Shown here piece by piece: positions 1 to 8,952 of a DNA stretch of 42,044 nt. The notes beneath the pieces are model-generated. The model did no database searches. It was not told the DNA's origin and was given only the letters and a program-made list of their open reading frames with translations. Position numbers and translations under genes: made by a program. Every line of letters starts with the position of its first letter. Within the stretch, counting starts at the first letter, position 1. Source of the stretch: Candidatus Melainabacteria bacterium RIFCSPHIGHO2_02_FULL_34_12 (lineage in GTDB: Bacteria; Cyanobacteriota; Vampirovibrionia; 2-02-FULL-35-15); assembly GCA_001784555.1 (NCBI GenBank), contig MFRM01000009.1, positions 28,350 to 70,393 of the forward strand, given 5' to 3'.

Positions 1-62
1 AGTATTACGTTCATGGTATTTGGAGATGGAAAATTCTTAATTAACTAGGATAATATAATCTT

Positions 63-1883
63 ATGATAGCAGGCAACTTACCAGAACTTTTTTTTAAAAC
101 AGCAGCTATAAACAATAGTAAAATTGTATTTGAATACAGGTTAAGACGAAATGAACCTTACAGGAGTATTTCATGGGGACATTTAACTACCCTGGTTTAT
201 GAAGTAGCTTATGGCTTAGTTGAACTTGGAATAAGAAAGAATGATAAGGTTGCCATCATTTCAGAAACAAGATACGAATGGGCTGTTTGTGATCTTGCAG
301 TATTAAGCTGCGGGGCAATACTTGTTCCTGTGTATCCTTCATTACCAGAAGGCGCGGTTGAATATATCTTAAATAATTCTGAAACAGAAATAGTAATTTT
401 AGAAGATAAAGGCCAGCTTCAAAAAATAAGATCCCAATGGGAAAAGTTACCTAAGGTCAGATATGCAGTTGTAATCGAAGATCTCGGGGATTTACCACAG
501 TATGATCCCAGAATTATAAGTTTGCATAATTTAAAAGACAAAGGGAAATTAAATTTTTCAAAAGACCCATATCTTATCAACAATCAAATTAAAAATATTG
601 ATACAGATAATCTTTCTACCATTATTTATACCTCTGGTACTACAGGCGATCCAAAAGGAGTAGAACTTACTCATAGAAATATCATAAGTGTGGTCAGTGT
701 TTTACCTGAAATAATGCCATTAAATCCAAGTGATAAATTTATTTCTTTTTTACCTCTTTCTCATGTCTTTGAAAGAGTTGGAGGAATGTATTATGCGATT
801 TCATTAGGAGGTTCAGTCACATTTTGTTCAAGTATTGATCAGATAGGAGCTTCTTTAAAGGATTCCGAGGCAACTGTAATGTTGGTCGTCCCAAGGATAT
901 TGGAAAAAATTCACAGCAAACTCATAAAACATCTTGAGACACTTGCTGACAAAAAAAAGGATTTATTTAACTGGGCATTTGCTGTCGGTAAAAAACTACT
1001 CGAATTAAATAATCACAGAAAAATATATAACCCATATTATTTTCTTGACTCAGTTAAATATTTTTTGGCAGATAAAATCATCTTTTCTAAAATAAGAAAA
1101 AATCTAGCTCCCACATTGAAATGTTTTGTTTCAGGCGGAGCTCCTCTTTCAAAAGAGATAGCTGAGTTCTTTTATATAATTGGACTCCCTGTATTAGAAG
1201 GTTATGGCTTAACTGAAACAAGTGCTCCAGCTACAGTAAACACGCTTAGAGATTTTAAAATTGGCACAGTCGGAAAACCACTTCCTGGTATTGAAATCCA
1301 GATTGCTGGTGATGGTGAGATATTGATAAAAGGCCCTACAGTGTTTTCCGGGTATTATAAAAATCAAAAAGCCAGCGAAGAATCATTTGTTAATGATTGG
1401 TTTAAAAGTGGGGATATAGGAGTTATAGATAATGATGGCTTTTTAAAAATTACTGACAGGAAAAAAGATATAATTGTAAATTCGGCGGGAAAAAATGTTG
1501 CTCCGCAGAATATAGAAAATTCAGTAAGAAGCTCTCCTTATATTAGTAATATAATTGTAATAGGCGATAAGAGAAAATATTTATCAGCTTTAATAACATT
1601 AGAAATGCCATCAATACTGGATTATGTAATGAAACATAGTTTACCCCATAAAGATGATATTAAGTTACTTGTAAAAAATCCTGTGATTCTTAAATTAATT
1701 GATGAAGAAATTAAATTCAAAACTGCAGCTTTTGCTGACTATGAACAAATAAGAAAATTTACTATTTTATCCGATGAGTTTACTGTAAAATCCGGTGAAA
1801 TCACCCCCACGTTAAAAGTAAAGCGCAAATTCGTACAGGAAAAGTATAAGCAAATAATTGATTTAATGTATCCGTCAGATTGA
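63..1883 (+). CDS. Long-chain fatty acid--CoA ligase (AMP-forming)
   Basis: This 606-residue protein is an ANL-superfamily adenylate-forming enzyme that activates a fatty acid with ATP to acyl-AMP and then acyl-CoA. Visible motifs are the P-loop YTSGTTGDPKGVELTHRN (about residues 189-206), the A5 motif GYGLTETSAP (about 380), the hinge and aspartate region SGDIG...DRKKDII (about 450-470), and the C-terminal PTLKVKRK carrying the catalytic lysine. The length and the long insert after the P-loop match the FadD15/AAE-type long-chain ligases rather than acetyl-CoA synthetase. It begins with ATG and is followed after 15 bp by a secreted protein gene on the same strand. A FadN-like beta-oxidation enzyme lies in the same window (35.0-37.5 kb), so a role in fatty-acid use is likely. 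Chain-length preference cannot be read from the sequence. Confidence 0.93.
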   Translation: MIAGNLPELFFKTAAINNSKIVFEYRLRRNEPYRSISWGHLTTLVYEVAYGLVELGIRKNDKVAIISETRYEWAVCDLAVLSCGAILVPVYPSLPEGAVEYILNNSETEIVILEDKGQLQKIRSQWEKLPKVRYAVVIEDLGDLPQYDPRIISLHNLKDKGKLNFSKDPYLINNQIKNIDTDNLSTIIYTSGTTGDPKGVELTHRNIISVVSVLPEIMPLNPSDKFISFLPLSHVFERVGGMYYAISLGGSVTFCSSIDQIGASLKDSEATVMLVVPRILEKIHSKLIKHLETLADKKKDLFNWAFAVGKKLLELNNHRKIYNPYYFLDSVKYFLADKIIFSKIRKNLAPTLKCFVSGGAPLSKEIAEFFYIIGLPVLEGYGLTETSAPATVNTLRDFKIGTVGKPLPGIEIQIAGDGEILIKGPTVFSGYYKNQKASEESFVNDWFKSGDIGVIDNDGFLKITDRKKDIIVNSAGKNVAPQNIENSVRSSPYISNIIVIGDKRKYLSALITLEMPSILDYVMKHSLPHKDDIKLLVKNPVILKLIDEEIKFKTAAFADYEQIRKFTILSDEFTVKSGEITPTLKVKRKFVQEKYKQIIDLMYPSD

Positions 1884-1898
1884 AGATATTTTAAGAAT

Positions 1899-3293
1899 AT
1901 GAATTCAAACATAAAACGCCTCCCTTCAAATCGACTATCTCTGGAGCAAGCTCACAGAGTTTTTCGCTCGGGCGCAATAAAAAATAAATTAATAAGATAT
2001 TCTCTGTGTCTTGTTTTTATATTTCTGATTATAATACCGGCTGCTTATTCGGAAGATAATTATCCTAAGATTGGAAATCTTGAAAATATATTGCTTGGTA
2101 TGTCTAGTCCAGATGAAAAGATCTCAGACAGATTAACTGCACTTGAGCAAAATGTATTTGGCATGAGTTTTTTAAATGATTCTCTGGATGTAAGAACTCA
2201 CAGGATAAAAAATTATGTGCTTGGTAAAACCTCTGTACAGGATGCTCAAATAACGCCAGATTCAAAATATGTTAATAATGGCTTTGAAAATGAAAATGCT
2301 CATACTAAAGAAATTAGCGAATCCGAATTTATAGAAATTTTAGTACAGCTGATAAATGATGAGAGAAGTTTTAAAGGATCAATCCCTTTGACAAAGGACA
2401 GTATATCTATTAATACAGCACAAGAACATGCCTTTGATTTGCTAAAAAAAGGATATCTTACTTATTTTAGTTTTAAAAATCAGGGACCAGATGAAAGATA
2501 TACTTTGTCAGGTGGAACAGGTGCTTTGGTTGAAATATTAAAAGGTTTTGAAGCTGATAAAAATGATAAAAAATCTAACATAAAACTAACAACTCTTCTG
2601 GCAAAACAATTAGTTCAGGCTCTTGCAGCAAATACAGATGATTCACAAATATTTTTTAATCCTTACCTGACTCATATAGGAGTTGGTGCTGCAAGATCTC
2701 AGGACAAAAAGAAGTTTGTGGCAGTTATTGATTTTATTACTAAGGGCGGAGAATTTGACCCAATAAAACCATCAGTTAATCTTGGTGAAAAGATTTTAGT
2801 TTCCGGGAAAATAAATAAACCATTTAAATTTAAAGCAGTTTCCATTGCTTATTTTGAAAAGGCAGATCTTCTACTGGATGAAAATAATGAAGAGTATATT
2901 GATAATGAAAGTATTAAGCCTTACTTCCCGCCTCAGAGCTATATTGCTTTTGGGGACACAGGAAAAGGAAATTTAATGAAAGTTTTAAAAGGAATCGGTG
3001 CAATAGGAGCAATTGGTGCAGCTCCATTTACAGGTGGAGCTACTGCTGTGCTTGCTCCGGTTCTTGTCTCATCAATTCAAAGCGGTCCCCCTAAGGAAAT
3101 CCCATTAAAAGGAGGGATGAAAGCTCATTCTGATGGTACATTTCATGGCACAATTGAATTAAATTATCAGGGGAGAAGCGGTTTATATTTTATTAGTGTT
3201 CTTGCAGAAGTGCCAGGTTTGAATTATCCTTTGGTCATAAGCAGAAGAACAGTAAGAGTTGAGAATTTTTTAAAACCAGTTGCAAAGAAGTAA
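1899..3293 (+). CDS. Secreted or membrane-anchored protein with CAP (SCP/YkwD)-like domain
   Basis: This 464-residue protein has a basic N-terminus followed by a hydrophobic segment (about residues 34-51, ending near AAYS) that looks like a signal peptide or anchor. Residues 60-110 hold two related stretches, LENILLGMSSPDEKISDRL and LEQNVFGMSFLNDSLDVR, a short duplicated motif. Residues about 143-210 resemble a CAP domain: EFIEILVQLINDERSFKG followed by PLT and a helix with AQEHAFDLL fits the N..R...G..PL pattern of YkwD-type proteins, although the usual His/Glu set is incomplete. The C-terminal half contains a glycine-rich hydrophobic stretch (about 360-395). The first 29 residues are more GC-rich than the rest, so translation may begin later. 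Function unknown. It lies 15 bp behind the acyl-CoA ligase gene and is probably cotranscribed with it. Confidence 0.7.
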   Translation: MNSNIKRLPSNRLSLEQAHRVFRSGAIKNKLIRYSLCLVFIFLIIIPAAYSEDNYPKIGNLENILLGMSSPDEKISDRLTALEQNVFGMSFLNDSLDVRTHRIKNYVLGKTSVQDAQITPDSKYVNNGFENENAHTKEISESEFIEILVQLINDERSFKGSIPLTKDSISINTAQEHAFDLLKKGYLTYFSFKNQGPDERYTLSGGTGALVEILKGFEADKNDKKSNIKLTTLLAKQLVQALAANTDDSQIFFNPYLTHIGVGAARSQDKKKFVAVIDFITKGGEFDPIKPSVNLGEKILVSGKINKPFKFKAVSIAYFEKADLLLDENNEEYIDNESIKPYFPPQSYIAFGDTGKGNLMKVLKGIGAIGAIGAAPFTGGATAVLAPVLVSSIQSGPPKEIPLKGGMKAHSDGTFHGTIELNYQGRSGLYFISVLAEVPGLNYPLVISRRTVRVENFLKPVAKK

Positions 3294-3325
3294 AGAAGTG
3301 AAAAAGTGAAAAAGTGAAAAAGTGA
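3291..3325 (+). repeat. 8-bp tandem repeat with serial stop codons
   Basis: Immediately after the last sense codon of the upstream gene the sequence runs TAA-AGAAG-TGA-AAAAG-TGA-AAAAG-TGA and so on. This is an 8-bp unit (TGAAAAAG) repeated about four times, ending just before the ribD start. Because 8 is not a multiple of 3, stop codons fall in more than one frame. Repeats with the same period but different sequence occur at 25590-25630, 28952-28990 and 33370-33402. Confidence 0.7.
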
Positions 3326-3329
3326 GGAT

Positions 3330-4460
3330 ATGAAATTGACATATGAAGATGATATAAGCATAAATCCTCTTGAATACTATATGAGTGAGTGTTTTGAGCT
3401 GGCAAAAAAAGCCTTAGGTAAAACATCTCCTAATCCAGCAGTAGGTGCAATTGTTTTAAATAAAGATGGATTAGTTATAGGTAAAGGATTTCATTTAAAG
3501 GCTGGAAGTGAACATGCTGAGGTGATGGCTATAAGAGAAGCTGGAAAGAATGCAGATAATGGTACATTAATTATAAATTTAGAGCCTTGTTGTCACATGG
3601 GCAAAACACTGCCTTGTACTGATTTAATTATTAAGTCAGGAATAAAAGAAGTCGTTTTTAGTAATTACGATCCTAATCCTCTGGTAAATAAAAAAAGTGA
3701 AAAAATCCTGCGAGAAAATAAAATAAACGTTATTTCAGGTGTCCTTGAGAGTGAAGGAAATGAATTAAATAAGTTCTTTTTTAAGTGGATAAGAAATAAA
3801 CTGCCCTGGATAACTCTTAAACAGGCTCAAACACTGGATGGCAAAATTGCACTCCAAAATAAGAAAAGCAGATGGATTAGCGGAGAGGTGTCTCGGGGGA
3901 AGGTTCATGAACTAAGAAATATTTATGATGCTGTAATGGTAGGAGCAAACACTGTAAATGTTGACAACCCAGAACTAACTGTACGAGAATTAGAAGGAGG
4001 AAGAAATCCAATAAGAATAATACTGGATAAAGATTTAGTTACTTCTCCGAAATCTAAAGTATTTGAAAAGAACTCAGATGTTTTTTTGATTACAAAATCG
4101 GGGCACGATAAGAAAAAATTAAATGAATATTTAAAAGATGCTGTAAATATCTTTGAATTTGGTGAAGATAAAGACGGGGAATTAGATCTAAAAGCAATAT
4201 TTTTAGAGCTGGGTAAAAGAAATATTTTAAGTATTTTTATCGAAGCAGGTCCAGGGCTTGCAAGTGAATTAATTAAAAATAAACTAATAGATGAATATGT
4301 TTTATTCATTTCACCGATGATTTTTGGAAACAAGACATCAATCCCAACTTTTAATTTAAATGAAATTGAAAATATTAACGAAGCTTATCAATTTGGCCTG
4401 TTTGATTATAAGAAGACTGGTAATGACCTTATGCTTGTTTTAAGACCTAATTTTAACTAA
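3330..4460 (+). CDS. ribD: Bifunctional riboflavin biosynthesis deaminase/reductase RibD
   Basis: RibD carries out two riboflavin-pathway steps: deamination of 2,5-diamino-6-ribosylamino-pyrimidinone 5'-phosphate, then reduction of the ribosyl side chain. The N-terminal deaminase domain shows TSPNPAVGAIV (about residues 31-42), the zinc motif HAEVMAIREAG (about 62-72) and PCCHMGKTLPCTD (about 87-99). The C-terminal reductase domain starts near LPWITLKQAQTLDGKIA and has ISGEVSR and the IFIEAGPGLASELI segment. The 376-residue length is normal. ATG at 3330 has GAGG two bases upstream. ATG at 3381 (MSECFELAKKALG) matches the usual family N-terminus better and is a real alternative. No FMN riboswitch is visible upstream, and no other rib genes lie in the window. 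Confidence 0.95.
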   Translation: MKLTYEDDISINPLEYYMSECFELAKKALGKTSPNPAVGAIVLNKDGLVIGKGFHLKAGSEHAEVMAIREAGKNADNGTLIINLEPCCHMGKTLPCTDLIIKSGIKEVVFSNYDPNPLVNKKSEKILRENKINVISGVLESEGNELNKFFFKWIRNKLPWITLKQAQTLDGKIALQNKKSRWISGEVSRGKVHELRNIYDAVMVGANTVNVDNPELTVRELEGGRNPIRIILDKDLVTSPKSKVFEKNSDVFLITKSGHDKKKLNEYLKDAVNIFEFGEDKDGELDLKAIFLELGKRNILSIFIEAGPGLASELIKNKLIDEYVLFISPMIFGNKTSIPTFNLNEIENINEAYQFGLFDYKKTGNDLMLVLRPNFN

Positions 4461-4669
4461 TTTTAAATAAGTTGCTTCTCTGCTTACACCCAATTGAGAC
4501 TTATAAAGAAAAGAAATTTTAAAATTATACGGCTGTTCTTATGGGAACATTGTTCTTAATACCAGGTCTTCGTGGATAAATATTACATATCTTGCTAAAT
4601 ACTCAAATCATCAGTTACTATACAAAAATAAGTATTTTGCGTAATAATATTTAAATCGGAAGCAGTTAA
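4461..4669. other. Intergenic region without a recognisable gene
   Basis: This 209-bp gap separates ribD from the SLH protein gene. It is AT-rich and contains a small inverted repeat around 4532-4547 (TGTTC-TTATGG-GAACA). I see no tRNA, convincing terminator or ORF. It presumably holds the promoter of the SLH gene, but no promoter boxes stand out. Confidence 0.4.
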
Positions 4670-5314
4670 ATGACATACATTAATAAATTTAAAACATACT
4701 GTCCAATGATTTTATTTCTTTTTGTAGTATTTTCTTTTAGTTTAAATATTCAAACAGCAAATGCACAAAGCAAACAAAAAGATACGACCATAGTTTCTGT
4801 AAATGAGTTAACTGATCTTAAGGGTGATGAATGGGCATTTAAAGCTGTAAAAGAACTTGTAGAAAAATATGATGTGCTTGAAGGTTATCCAGATGCCACA
4901 TATCTCGGTCAAAAATTTGCTACAAGATTAGAACTAGCTGCTGCATTATATGATTTGGCTACATACTTTAGTGATGAGATAGCACTGGACAGAGAAGATT
5001 TAGCAAAACTGGCAAAGCTCATGGATGAATTTTCAAATGAATTAAAAGCCATTCAGGTAAAAGTTGATGAGCTTGAAGGAAAAGTTGCAGATCTGGATAA
5101 AAGAACCGGTGCACTTGAAACTCAGGTTACAGAGCATAAAGCCATACTTGATGAGCATGAAAAACGCCTGGCATATGCTGAAAGAAGAAAAGGTTTTATC
5201 CTTGAAAGGCTTATTAAGGGGGTTGTTGTAGACATAAGGGATGTCACAAGAGGTTTGTTGGCAACTATACTTTCTCCTTTTGATAAGAAACTAAGCTCTA
5301 CAATTTCAAAATAA
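4670..5314 (+). CDS. Secreted SLH-domain protein with coiled coil (porin-like N-terminus, no barrel)
   Basis: This 214-residue protein has a signal peptide (hydrophobic residues about 13-27, cleavage near ANA-QS). One S-layer homology domain follows (about 44-95; VNELTDLKGDEWAFKAVKEL, then LEGYPD and the TRLELAAALYDL helix). After it comes a heptad-rich coiled coil (about 100-165; KVDELEGKVADLDKRTGALE). This SLH-then-coil order is how cyanobacterial outer-membrane SLH porins begin, where SLH binds peptidoglycan-linked polymer. Here the beta-barrel is missing: the protein ends about 45 residues after the coil with an amphipathic segment (IKGVVVDIRDVTRGLLATIL). It may tether the outer membrane to the wall without acting as a channel. 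This gene is the best taxonomic pointer in the window. The next gene begins 4 bp later. Confidence 0.85.
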   Translation: MTYINKFKTYCPMILFLFVVFSFSLNIQTANAQSKQKDTTIVSVNELTDLKGDEWAFKAVKELVEKYDVLEGYPDATYLGQKFATRLELAAALYDLATYFSDEIALDREDLAKLAKLMDEFSNELKAIQVKVDELEGKVADLDKRTGALETQVTEHKAILDEHEKRLAYAERRKGFILERLIKGVVVDIRDVTRGLLATILSPFDKKLSSTISK

Positions 5315-5317
5315 CTA

Positions 5318-6067
5318 GTGCCTTATATAATTCAAATTTCTGATACACACCTGTTTGGTGATAAGAACAGAAAGATTAACGGTTCTAATTCATATGAGAA
5401 CCTTAAACTTGTTTTAAATCATATAGCAGCTTTAAATGAAAGACCTGAATTAATAATAGTTACCGGTGATTTATCCCAGGATTGTACCTTTGAGTCATAT
5501 CAGTTTCTTTCAAATCTTTTAGATAAAACAGGCATTAAATATTATTTTTTGCCCGGGAATCATGATGATGTGGACATCCTTAATAAAGTCTTTGATTTTC
5601 AATGGATAAAAAACGAAGCTGATTATTCCATTGAGTTTAAAAATTACCTATTTTATATTATTGATACTTCCTTATATCCAAATGATTACGGTGAATTATC
5701 CGGTGCTCAACTGTTAAAATTTGAAAAATATTTAAATGAAAATAAGAACAAACAAACCATAGTATTTATGCATCATCATCCGATTTTAATAGAAAGCCCA
5801 TGGTTAGATGCCATGATGTTAAAGCAGGCTGATAAATTTAATTCAATAATTAAAAACCATCCTCAAATTAAAGCAGTTTTATTTGGTCATATTCATCAGG
5901 TAGTTGAACAAAAAATTAATGGTACCTACTATGCAAGTGCTCCTGCGACCTGTTATCAGGCATTAGCTAAAACAAAAATGTTTACTGTGGAAAAACATAC
6001 CCCTGGCTATAGAATTATTGAGATTAATGGAGATAAGTTTAATACTAAAGTAATCTGGGTTGAATAA
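5318..6067 (+). CDS. CpdA-like metallophosphoesterase (class III cyclic-nucleotide phosphodiesterase family)
   Basis: A 249-residue calcineurin-like phosphoesterase with the full metal-binding set: ISDTHLFGD (residues 6-14), GDLSQD (about 50), GNHDD (about 80), HHHP (about 150) and GHIHQ (about 190). The size and motif spacing match the CpdA/Icc and GpdQ group, which hydrolyses phosphodiesters such as cAMP using a two-metal centre. Substrate cannot be decided from sequence. The start is GTG at 5318, only 4 bp after the SLH gene stop, so the two are probably cotranscribed. The protein has no signal peptide and should be cytoplasmic. Confidence 0.88.
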   Translation: MPYIIQISDTHLFGDKNRKINGSNSYENLKLVLNHIAALNERPELIIVTGDLSQDCTFESYQFLSNLLDKTGIKYYFLPGNHDDVDILNKVFDFQWIKNEADYSIEFKNYLFYIIDTSLYPNDYGELSGAQLLKFEKYLNENKNKQTIVFMHHHPILIESPWLDAMMLKQADKFNSIIKNHPQIKAVLFGHIHQVVEQKINGTYYASAPATCYQALAKTKMFTVEKHTPGYRIIEINGDKFNTKVIWVE

Positions 6068-6070
6068 TTC

Positions 6071-6397
6071 TTACCGAAAGAGACCAATTATTTTTTGGAA
6101 AAGAAGGCGAGGTTTGGAAACTGCGCCTTCGGGTTTCTCATTTTCTAACATTGTATCGGTGCAATTATGGCAACTACCGCAAACAAATTTTGAATCTATC
6201 AGAGTCTGACACCTGGGGCATTTTTGTTCAACAAAAGTTTCAGGCACCTTAAGTCCACAGGTAGGACAGTTAATTGTTTGGCATTCAGACATTTTATACT
6301 CAGGTGGCTCGCTCATAATTCGCTTCGCCACCTTTGCAAAGTGCACTTGGTAATCGAAGTTTAACGTTTTCAAGATTTTGCCGAATAAATCGGACAA
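6071..6397 (-). CDS. Small zinc-ribbon protein downstream of feoB
   Basis: A cysteine-rich protein of up to 108 residues with three successive Cys pairs, NCPTCGLKVPE, KCPRCQTL and VCGSCHNC, as in a double zinc ribbon, followed by a basic hydrophobic tail (LLFQKIIGLFR). It could bind zinc or iron. It lies on the feoB strand 60 bp behind feoB and converges with the phosphodiesterase gene, leaving only 3 bp between stops. The longest frame starts at a TTG (6397) with a weak purine-rich upstream region. ATG at 6316, preceded by AAAGGTGG about 11 bases upstream, would give 81 residues and is a serious alternative. A 7-bp inverted repeat (6302-6308 / 6327-6333, AGGTGGC/GCCACCT) spans that ATG. No family recognised; a link to ferrous iron uptake is inferred only from position. 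Confidence 0.6.
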   Translation of the reverse strand: MSDLFGKILKTLNFDYQVHFAKVAKRIMSEPPEYKMSECQTINCPTCGLKVPETFVEQKCPRCQTLIDSKFVCGSCHNCTDTMLENEKPEGAVSKPRLLFQKIIGLFR

Positions 6398-6457
6398 AAT
6401 CTTTCTTTGTTAGTTGTTCTGTTCTTACCATAACGTATGATCTAAATAGTTATTTAC

Positions 6458-8491
6458 TTACGCACCCATAATTATAGCTAATAATGAACCAATGCTAATG
6501 GCTAGAACCATTGAACTAAGCCATATTCCAGCAGCTACCTTCCAATTTTGTTCTTTTGCCATGACGGCCACAGTGGCAATACATGGCACAAATAATGTAA
6601 GTACTACACTGGCAACTGTTACCTGAGCAGGTGACATAGGAAGTTCTGTCAGCCCAAAAGCACCAAAATCTCTTCTTACCATTCCAAGAATAAATGAAAT
6701 TGATACTTCTTTCGGAAGGTGTAAGAGTGTTTTTGAAACAGGTTCAAATAAAGAAATAATTTTATTTAAAAGTCCGCTTACCTGTAGAATTGCAACAATA
6801 AATGCAGCCAGGAAAAAAGCAGGAACAGCCTCCGTCATAAAAAAAATAATTTTAGTTCTGGCTTTATAAAAAACATTTTTTAGCCGTGGCATTCTAAGCG
6901 GTGGTAAATCTATTAATAATGGAGTAGATTTACCAGGCAGGAATTTGTTCATTATTAATCCTGTGAAAATTAAGACAATTCCTAGTACACTTATCCAGAT
7001 TAGCCATGAAGTAATTCCTCCGCTTTTTGTAAGAAGGCTTTGTATTACTCCCAGCTGGGCTGAACATGGAATAGCAAAGCCCAGAATGGTCATTGCTATT
7101 AGTTTTTCTCGTCTGGTGGAAAGTAAGCGGGTAGTAACTGAAGCCATGGTTACGCAGCCTAAACCCAGGATCAATGGAATAATTGCTCTTCCATTCATTC
7201 CTATCCTGGATAAAAGTCCATCTACAAGTACTGCCAGCCGTGGTAAATATCCACTGTCTTCAAGTATTGCCAATGCGACATAAAATGCAGCAACAAGTGG
7301 AAGAAGAAGTCCCAATAAATATGTGACAGTAAGTGTAAGAATACCATATTTCCCGGCTAATATTGTTCCAAATCCACTAAGTAAATTATTTGATAAGGAT
7401 GTTTCTCCGCTTCTTATTTCAATGTAATCACTTGGTCCAAAAAAATATTCTTCTGTAATGTTTTTGTTCTGATTCCGGAATGATTTTAAATCTTTATATT
7501 TTTCTTTCTCAGATAAAAATCCATGAGAAAAAGAGTACTTTACTTTATTCTCATTATTATTAATAACTAATTCAACCGGTAAAAATTGACCTGTAATTTC
7601 ACGAACAACAGGCTCATAATATTTATTCATTATTTTCTTTTCAGTTAAGTTTATTAAATCATTACCAACCCATATTCCAAGGAATTGATACAAAAATAAA
7701 AAACCAATTAATATTGCACAAAGGCTGCCCCAGAGAGGGTCGATTAAAAAATTTGAAACCTTGGTTAAAAATCTCTCTTTTTTGTTTTTTAGGTTAATTA
7801 CCTTTAATATGGTTTCATTTACTTCTTTTCTACGTGTGCTGTATATTTCGTTTCTTTTGTTTCTAGGCTCAATTTTATGCCTTTCAGCTATCACTAAATC
7901 TCCTTCAAGAAGTAGTAATGCTTCAGCCTGATTAGAAACTTGTGGCAGAAGTTCAGTTATTTGTGACTGTAAAACCAGATCTGTTTTCCCCGCTCTGGCT
8001 TTATTTAATAAAATGGCATCTTTAATTTTATCCATGCCTTCGCCTGTAATTGCTACGGTAGGAAAAACCGGTACTCCGAGAATATCACTTAGCAGATCTA
8101 AATTTATTTTTAAGCCTATTGATTTAGCTTCGTCCATTTGATTTACAGCAAGAATCATTGGTTTACCCATATCAATTAATTGTTTTGTCAGGAATAAATC
8201 TCTCTCTAAGCTAATTGCTGAAACTATATTAATAACTACATCTGCATATAAAATTACATCCCGTGCAACCTTTTCTTCATCATTAAAGCTGCTTACACCA
8301 TAAATGCCGGGTGTATCCTGAATAACAATATTTTTATTGAGCGAAGCACTGGTTATTTCTACCGTGGTGCCCGGATAGTTACTTACATCCACATAAACAC
8401 TGCTTAAATAATGAAAGAAAACAGATTTACCTACATTTGGATTTCCAGCTAATACTATATGTTTTTGATTTGTTTTTAAATAAATACTCAT
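6458..8491 (-). CDS. feoB: Ferrous iron transporter FeoB
   Basis: A 677-residue GTP-gated Fe(II) permease of the inner membrane. The N-terminal G domain has G1 GNPNVGKS (residues 16-23), a G2 threonine in YPGTTVE, G3 DTPG (about 58) and G4 NQMD (about 116). A helical linker with many charged residues follows (about 200-245), then the paired Gate/Core membrane helices, including the conserved region with LGLGCVTMASVTTRLL and the late FVPCIATVAVMAKE segment. Length is slightly below the usual 700-770. No feoA lies next to it; a FeoA-domain gene is found 17 kb away (25659). The gene is divergent from the rhodanese gene across about 95 bp. I see no clear Fur box there. Confidence 0.96.
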   Translation of the reverse strand: MSIYLKTNQKHIVLAGNPNVGKSVFFHYLSSVYVDVSNYPGTTVEITSASLNKNIVIQDTPGIYGVSSFNDEEKVARDVILYADVVINIVSAISLERDLFLTKQLIDMGKPMILAVNQMDEAKSIGLKINLDLLSDILGVPVFPTVAITGEGMDKIKDAILLNKARAGKTDLVLQSQITELLPQVSNQAEALLLLEGDLVIAERHKIEPRNKRNEIYSTRRKEVNETILKVINLKNKKERFLTKVSNFLIDPLWGSLCAILIGFLFLYQFLGIWVGNDLINLTEKKIMNKYYEPVVREITGQFLPVELVINNNENKVKYSFSHGFLSEKEKYKDLKSFRNQNKNITEEYFFGPSDYIEIRSGETSLSNNLLSGFGTILAGKYGILTLTVTYLLGLLLPLVAAFYVALAILEDSGYLPRLAVLVDGLLSRIGMNGRAIIPLILGLGCVTMASVTTRLLSTRREKLIAMTILGFAIPCSAQLGVIQSLLTKSGGITSWLIWISVLGIVLIFTGLIMNKFLPGKSTPLLIDLPPLRMPRLKNVFYKARTKIIFFMTEAVPAFFLAAFIVAILQVSGLLNKIISLFEPVSKTLLHLPKEVSISFILGMVRRDFGAFGLTELPMSPAQVTVASVVLTLFVPCIATVAVMAKEQNWKVAAGIWLSSMVLAISIGSLLAIIMGA

Positions 8492-8587
8492 ATCTAAAAA
8501 TCTAAAATAAGCTCTGTGACTAGCTTTATACGTAATTATAGCTGATTGCCAAAAATATAGTAATATAAGTTGCTAGGAGTATTTAAA

Positions 8588-8935
8588 ATGGAACCTAACG
8601 TTAATAAGTGTTCTGTACAGGAAGCTAGAGATGCAATTTATAAAAATCCTAATTACCAGCTAGTAGATGTACGTGAACAGATTGAATATGACACAGTTAG
8701 AATACCCATGTCATTGTTGGTGCCTCTTTCAACTTTTGAGCAGGATTACACTAAGATAAATCAGAACAATCTAATTTATTTACTTTGTGGTGTAGGTAAA
8801 AGAGCATCACTTGCAGCAGAGTTTTTAGCATCACGAGGTTATGAGGATTTATTTGTAATTGAAGGTGGTATAAAAGCATGGATTAACGCTGGATATAGCT
8901 TTGTAGGTGATAAGAAAAAATATAGTCCAGAATAA
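8588..8935 (+). CDS. Single-domain rhodanese-like sulfurtransferase
   Basis: About 115 residues forming one rhodanese domain: LVDVREQIEYD near the N-terminus, the active-site loop LLCGVGKRAS with the catalytic Cys, and the final GGIKAWINAGY. Such proteins move sulfane sulfur between carriers; the physiological partner is unknown. ATG at 8588 is chosen because AGGAG (8575-8579) lies eight bases upstream; an upstream in-frame TTG at 8570 would leave the ribosome-binding site inside the gene. It precedes the tyrosine-degradation genes by 17 bp, so it is probably in the same transcript, although no direct role for rhodanese in that pathway is known. Confidence 0.9.
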   Translation: MEPNVNKCSVQEARDAIYKNPNYQLVDVREQIEYDTVRIPMSLLVPLSTFEQDYTKINQNNLIYLLCGVGKRASLAAEFLASRGYEDLFVIEGGIKAWINAGYSFVGDKKKYSPE

Positions 8936-8952
8936 AAAAATAAATTATAAAA

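Noticed and set aside
3291-3325. CRISPR-like array
   Set aside because: Unit length is 8 bp with no spacers; the MITE and palindromic repeats also lack regular spacers, and no cas genes are present.
3923-4333. 136-codon minus-strand ORF inside ribD
   Set aside because: Antisense shadow of a clearly coding gene; Ser/Leu-rich composition typical of reversed AT-rich coding sequence.
4532-4556. GTTC/GAAC elements as a possible LexA (SOS) box
   Set aside because: Spacing is wrong (GAAC-N3-GTTC instead of N4) and the downstream SLH gene is not an SOS gene.
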